Assembly: GCF_016653355.1 (NCBI RefSeq)
Contig: NZ_NHSK01000100.1
Span: forward strand, 1-33,345
Source: Rhodoplanes elegans
GTDB lineage: Bacteria > Pseudomonadota > Alphaproteobacteria > Rhizobiales > Xanthobacteraceae
Direction: 5' to 3'
DNA length: 33,345 bases
Position 1 is the first letter of the stretch; each line of letters starts with the position of its first letter. The notes under the pieces are model-generated. The model was not told the DNA's origin. It did no database searches and was given only the letters and a program-made list of their open reading frames with translations. Positions 30,839 to 33,345 of this stretch are shown here, piece by piece. The position numbers were made by a program, and so were the translations under genes.

Positions 30839-33345
30839 ATGAGCCGCCCGAAAACAATTCCGGTCGATGTCACGACCGTGCAGGCCGAGGCGGCGGATCC
30901 GGACGCCTCGGTGTTCGTGTCGGCCAATGCCGGCTCGGGCAAGACTCACGTGCTGGCGCAGCGGGTGATCCGATTGCTGCTCGCCGGCGTCGATCCGGCG
31001 AAGATTCTCTGCATCACCTTCACCAAGGCGGCGGCCGCCAACATGGCGGACCGCGTCTTTGGGCAACTCGCCGGTTGGATCTCGCTCGATGATCCGGCCC
31101 TCGATGCGAAGCTGAAAGGCCTCGGCGTCAAGTCCATCACGTCCCGCGATCGCGAGCAGGCGCGAAAACTGTTCGCGGCGGCGCTCGACACGCCGGGCGG
31201 CCTGAAGGTGGAGACCATCCACGCCTTCTGCACGCGGCTCCTGCAGCGCTTCCCGTTCGAGGCCGGCGTGCCGGCGCATTTCTCCGTGCTGGACGACCGC
31301 GCCACCGACGAGCTTCTCGACCGCTCCACCATGGCGGTGCTGCTCGACGCGACCGCCGCGCCGAACTCGCCGCCCGGCCGCGCGCTGACCTCCGCGCTCG
31401 CCGCCGCGGCCGACCAGACGCTGCGTGATCTCGTCCGCGAGGCGGTGTTCCGCCGTCACGCGCTGACCGCCTGGATCGACGCGCATGGCGGCCTGCAGGG
31501 CGCCTTGGAGAACCTCGCCACATCGCTCGGCGTCACGAGCGACGACACGGTCGAGGCGATCGACAAGGCGATCGTCGACGGGCCGATCCTGCCCGCATCC
31601 GAATGGGCCTCTGTCGCCGCCGTCTGCAAGGCCGGCACGGCGAACGACCAGAAGCAGTGTGCCCGCTTCACCGCCGCCGCGGCGGCGCGCGGGACGGAGC
31701 AGATCGAGGCCTATCTGGACGTCTTTCTCACCGGCAAGCGCGAGCGGCGCAAATCGCTCGTCACCTCTGGCATCGCCAAGAAGCATCCGGCGCTGGCCGA
31801 ACGGCTCATCGATGAACAGGAGCGCGTCGTCGCGCTGGTGGCGCGGCGCGATGCGGTCGGGGCGCGCGACCGCACCGCCGCGCTGGTGACGCTCGCGGCC
31901 GCCGTGATCGCCCGCTACGTCGCCGAGAAGAACCGCCGCGGCTTCCTCGACTACGACGACCTGATCGACCGCACCCTCGCGCTGCTGCAGCAGACCGCGC
32001 CCGGCTGGGTGCATTACAAGCTCGACCGCGCCATCGATCACGTGCTGATCGACGAGGCGCAGGACACGAGCCCGAAGCAGTGGGAGATCATCCGCCTGCT
32101 GGTCGCCGAGTTCACGGCCGGCGCCGGCGCGAGGCCGTTCCGCCGCACCGTCTTCGCGGTCGGCGACGAGAAGCAGTCGATCTTCTCGTTCCAGGGCGCC
32201 GTGCCGAAAGAGTTCGCCCGCATGCGGCGACACTTCGAGACCGCCCACAAGGCGGCGGGCCTGACCTTCCACCGGCGCGACTTCAAGGTGTCGTTCCGCT
32301 CCGGCGCCAATATCCTCGGCGCCGTCGATGCGGTGTTCGCGGCGCCCGAGATGTTCGCCAGCATCACGTCCGACGCCGACGGGATTCCGCCGCACATCGC
32401 GCTGCCCGATGCGGCGCCCGGCATCGTCGAGGTGTGGCCGCTGACCCCGCCCGATCCGCGCGACGAGATGGAGGGCTGGGCGGCGCCGTTCGACGAGACG
32501 ATCGAGACCAGCCCGCAAGTGAAGCTCGCGCGACAGATCGCGCAGACGATCCGGGATCTGATCGAGCGTGGCGCGCCCGCCGGCCACGAGAACCGGCCGC
32601 TGCGGGCCGGCGACGTGCTCGTGCTGGTGCGCCAGCGCGGGGCCATGTTCGAGGCGATCATCCGGGCGCTCGGCGAGGCGCGCGTGCCGGTCGCCGGCGC
32701 CGACCGGCTGACGCTGACCGAGCATGTCGCCGTCGTCGACCTGATGGCGCTCGCCGACGCGATCCTGCTGCCGGCCGACGATCTGGCGCTCGCGATCGCT
32801 CTGAAGAGCCCGCTGTTCGGGCTCGACGAGGAGATGCTGTTCCGCCTCGCCCACGGCCGCCGCGGCACGCTGCACGCGGCGCTCGTCGCCGCGGCCGGCG
32901 ACGATCCCGCCTTCGCAAACGCCGCGGCACGCTTCGAACGCTGCGCCGAGGCGGCGCGGCGGTGCGGGCCGTTCGACTTCTTCGCCCGCCTGCTCGGCCC
33001 GGAGAGCGGCCGCAAGAAAATCCTCGCGCGGCTCGGGCACGAGGCGAACGATGCGCTCGACGAGTTCCTGGCGCTCGCCCTCGACTACGAGCGGCGCGAG
33101 ACGCCGTCGCTGCAGGGCTTCGTCGCCTGGCTGCGCGCCGCCGAGAGCGAGATCAAGCGCGACATGGAGATCCGCCGCGACGAGGTGCGGGTGATGACCG
33201 TGCACGGCGCCAAGGGCCTCGAAGCGCCGCTGGTGTTCCTCGCCGACACGACGCAGCCGCCCTCCGGCCCGCGGCCGCCGCGGCTTCTCGTGCTGCCGAC
33301 CGAGGGGCTCGCCCCCGGCGCCCCGGGGGCGCCGGTGTGGGCCGG
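30839..33345 (+). CDS. addA: Double-strand break repair helicase AddA, 3' end outside window
   Basis: 835 codons visible, open at the window end. AddA is the UvrD-type helicase and nuclease subunit partnered with AddB. Walker A is ANAGSGKTHV (residues 30-38, GSGKT 32-36). The Q-like start is in the first 30 residues, and motif Ib-like ITFTKAAAANMADRV follows. Walker B is VLIDEAQDTSPKQW (about 402-415), then VGDEKQSIFSFQGA, and VRVMTVHGAKGLEAPLVFL (helicase motif V) near the end. The nuclease domain would lie beyond the window. ATG 30839 gives MSRPKTIPVDVTT with a weak CAGG ribosome site. It is separated from addB by the HicB-like gene and a repeat; in relatives the two genes usually adjoin. 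Confidence 0.95.
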   Translation, partial: MSRPKTIPVDVTTVQAEAADPDASVFVSANAGSGKTHVLAQRVIRLLLAGVDPAKILCITFTKAAAANMADRVFGQLAGWISLDDPALDAKLKGLGVKSITSRDREQARKLFAAALDTPGGLKVETIHAFCTRLLQRFPFEAGVPAHFSVLDDRATDELLDRSTMAVLLDATAAPNSPPGRALTSALAAAADQTLRDLVREAVFRRHALTAWIDAHGGLQGALENLATSLGVTSDDTVEAIDKAIVDGPILPASEWASVAAVCKAGTANDQKQCARFTAAAAARGTEQIEAYLDVFLTGKRERRKSLVTSGIAKKHPALAERLIDEQERVVALVARRDAVGARDRTAALVTLAAAVIARYVAEKNRRGFLDYDDLIDRTLALLQQTAPGWVHYKLDRAIDHVLIDEAQDTSPKQWEIIRLLVAEFTAGAGARPFRRTVFAVGDEKQSIFSFQGAVPKEFARMRRHFETAHKAAGLTFHRRDFKVSFRSGANILGAVDAVFAAPEMFASITSDADGIPPHIALPDAAPGIVEVWPLTPPDPRDEMEGWAAPFDETIETSPQVKLARQIAQTIRDLIERGAPAGHENRPLRAGDVLVLVRQRGAMFEAIIRALGEARVPVAGADRLTLTEHVAVVDLMALADAILLPADDLALAIALKSPLFGLDEEMLFRLAHGRRGTLHAALVAAAGDDPAFANAAARFERCAEAARRCGPFDFFARLLGPESGRKKILARLGHEANDALDEFLALALDYERRETPSLQGFVAWLRAAESEIKRDMEIRRDEVRVMTVHGAKGLEAPLVFLADTTQPPSGPRPPRLLVLPTEGLAPGAPGAPVWA

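Noticed and set aside
30416-33205. Minus-strand frame of 929 codons opposite hicB-like and addA
   Set aside because: AddA helicase motifs on the plus strand are complete; the mirror frame has no family sequence.

Overview
This looks like a chromosomal segment of a high-GC alphaproteobacterium, most likely of the order Hyphomicrobiales (Rhizobiales). The basis is a cbb3 oxidase locus in the order ccoNOQP-ccoGHIS, a fixL-fixJ-response regulator-fixK oxygen-control cluster, an F0 operon of the form atpI-atpB-atpE-atpF'-atpF with a separate b' subunit and no F1 genes beside it, addB-addA repair genes, and many palindromic intergenic repeats of the kind common in that order. The family or genus cannot be fixed from the sequence. 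No rRNA, tRNA, CRISPR array, insertion sequence or phage gene was seen.

Layout. 1-857: a RidA-family gene and a palindromic repeat. 858-9324, minus strand: the microaerobic respiration locus, transcribed ccoN-O-Q-P and then ccoG-H-I-S. A TTGA-N6-TCAA anaerobox (FixK/FNR type) lies upstream of ccoN and another upstream of ccoG. 9459-10577: an AbrB-family membrane transporter. 10760-14579, minus strand: fixK with a clear intrinsic terminator, a single-domain response regulator, fixJ and a fixL that has lost its 5' end. 14573-16924, plus strand: a symporter-type hybrid histidine kinase that has also lost its 5' end, followed by a convergent LuxR-type response regulator. 18008-19192: a YjbQ-type protein and a secreted conserved hypothetical. 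19486-22210, plus strand: the F0 sector of ATP synthase, ending in a strong terminator. 22276-22727: three palindromic repeats in a row. 22775-26967, minus strand: a putative lipoprotein, a GNAT acetyltransferase, an M16 protease and threonine synthase. 27196-33345, plus strand: addB, a lone HicB-like gene and addA, which runs off the end.

How it works together. In known relatives FixL is a haem oxygen sensor that phosphorylates FixJ, FixJ switches on fixK, and FixK activates the high-affinity cbb3 oxidase. Here the sensor, regulators, target operons and matching FixK boxes lie within 10 kb, and the FixK recognition helix keeps the residues expected to read TTGA.

The most unusual point is near 14573-14584. 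There the 5' ends of two divergent genes, fixL and the hybrid kinase, are both missing and the remaining parts are joined head to head with no promoter between them. This is either a real deletion that would disable the oxygen sensor or an assembly join; the sequence alone cannot decide. Other points of interest are the orphan HicB between addB and addA, a hairpin-coding in-frame insert in addB, two direct copies of a 156-bp palindromic element flanking the cco-fix region, and small tandem duplications next to regulatory signals.
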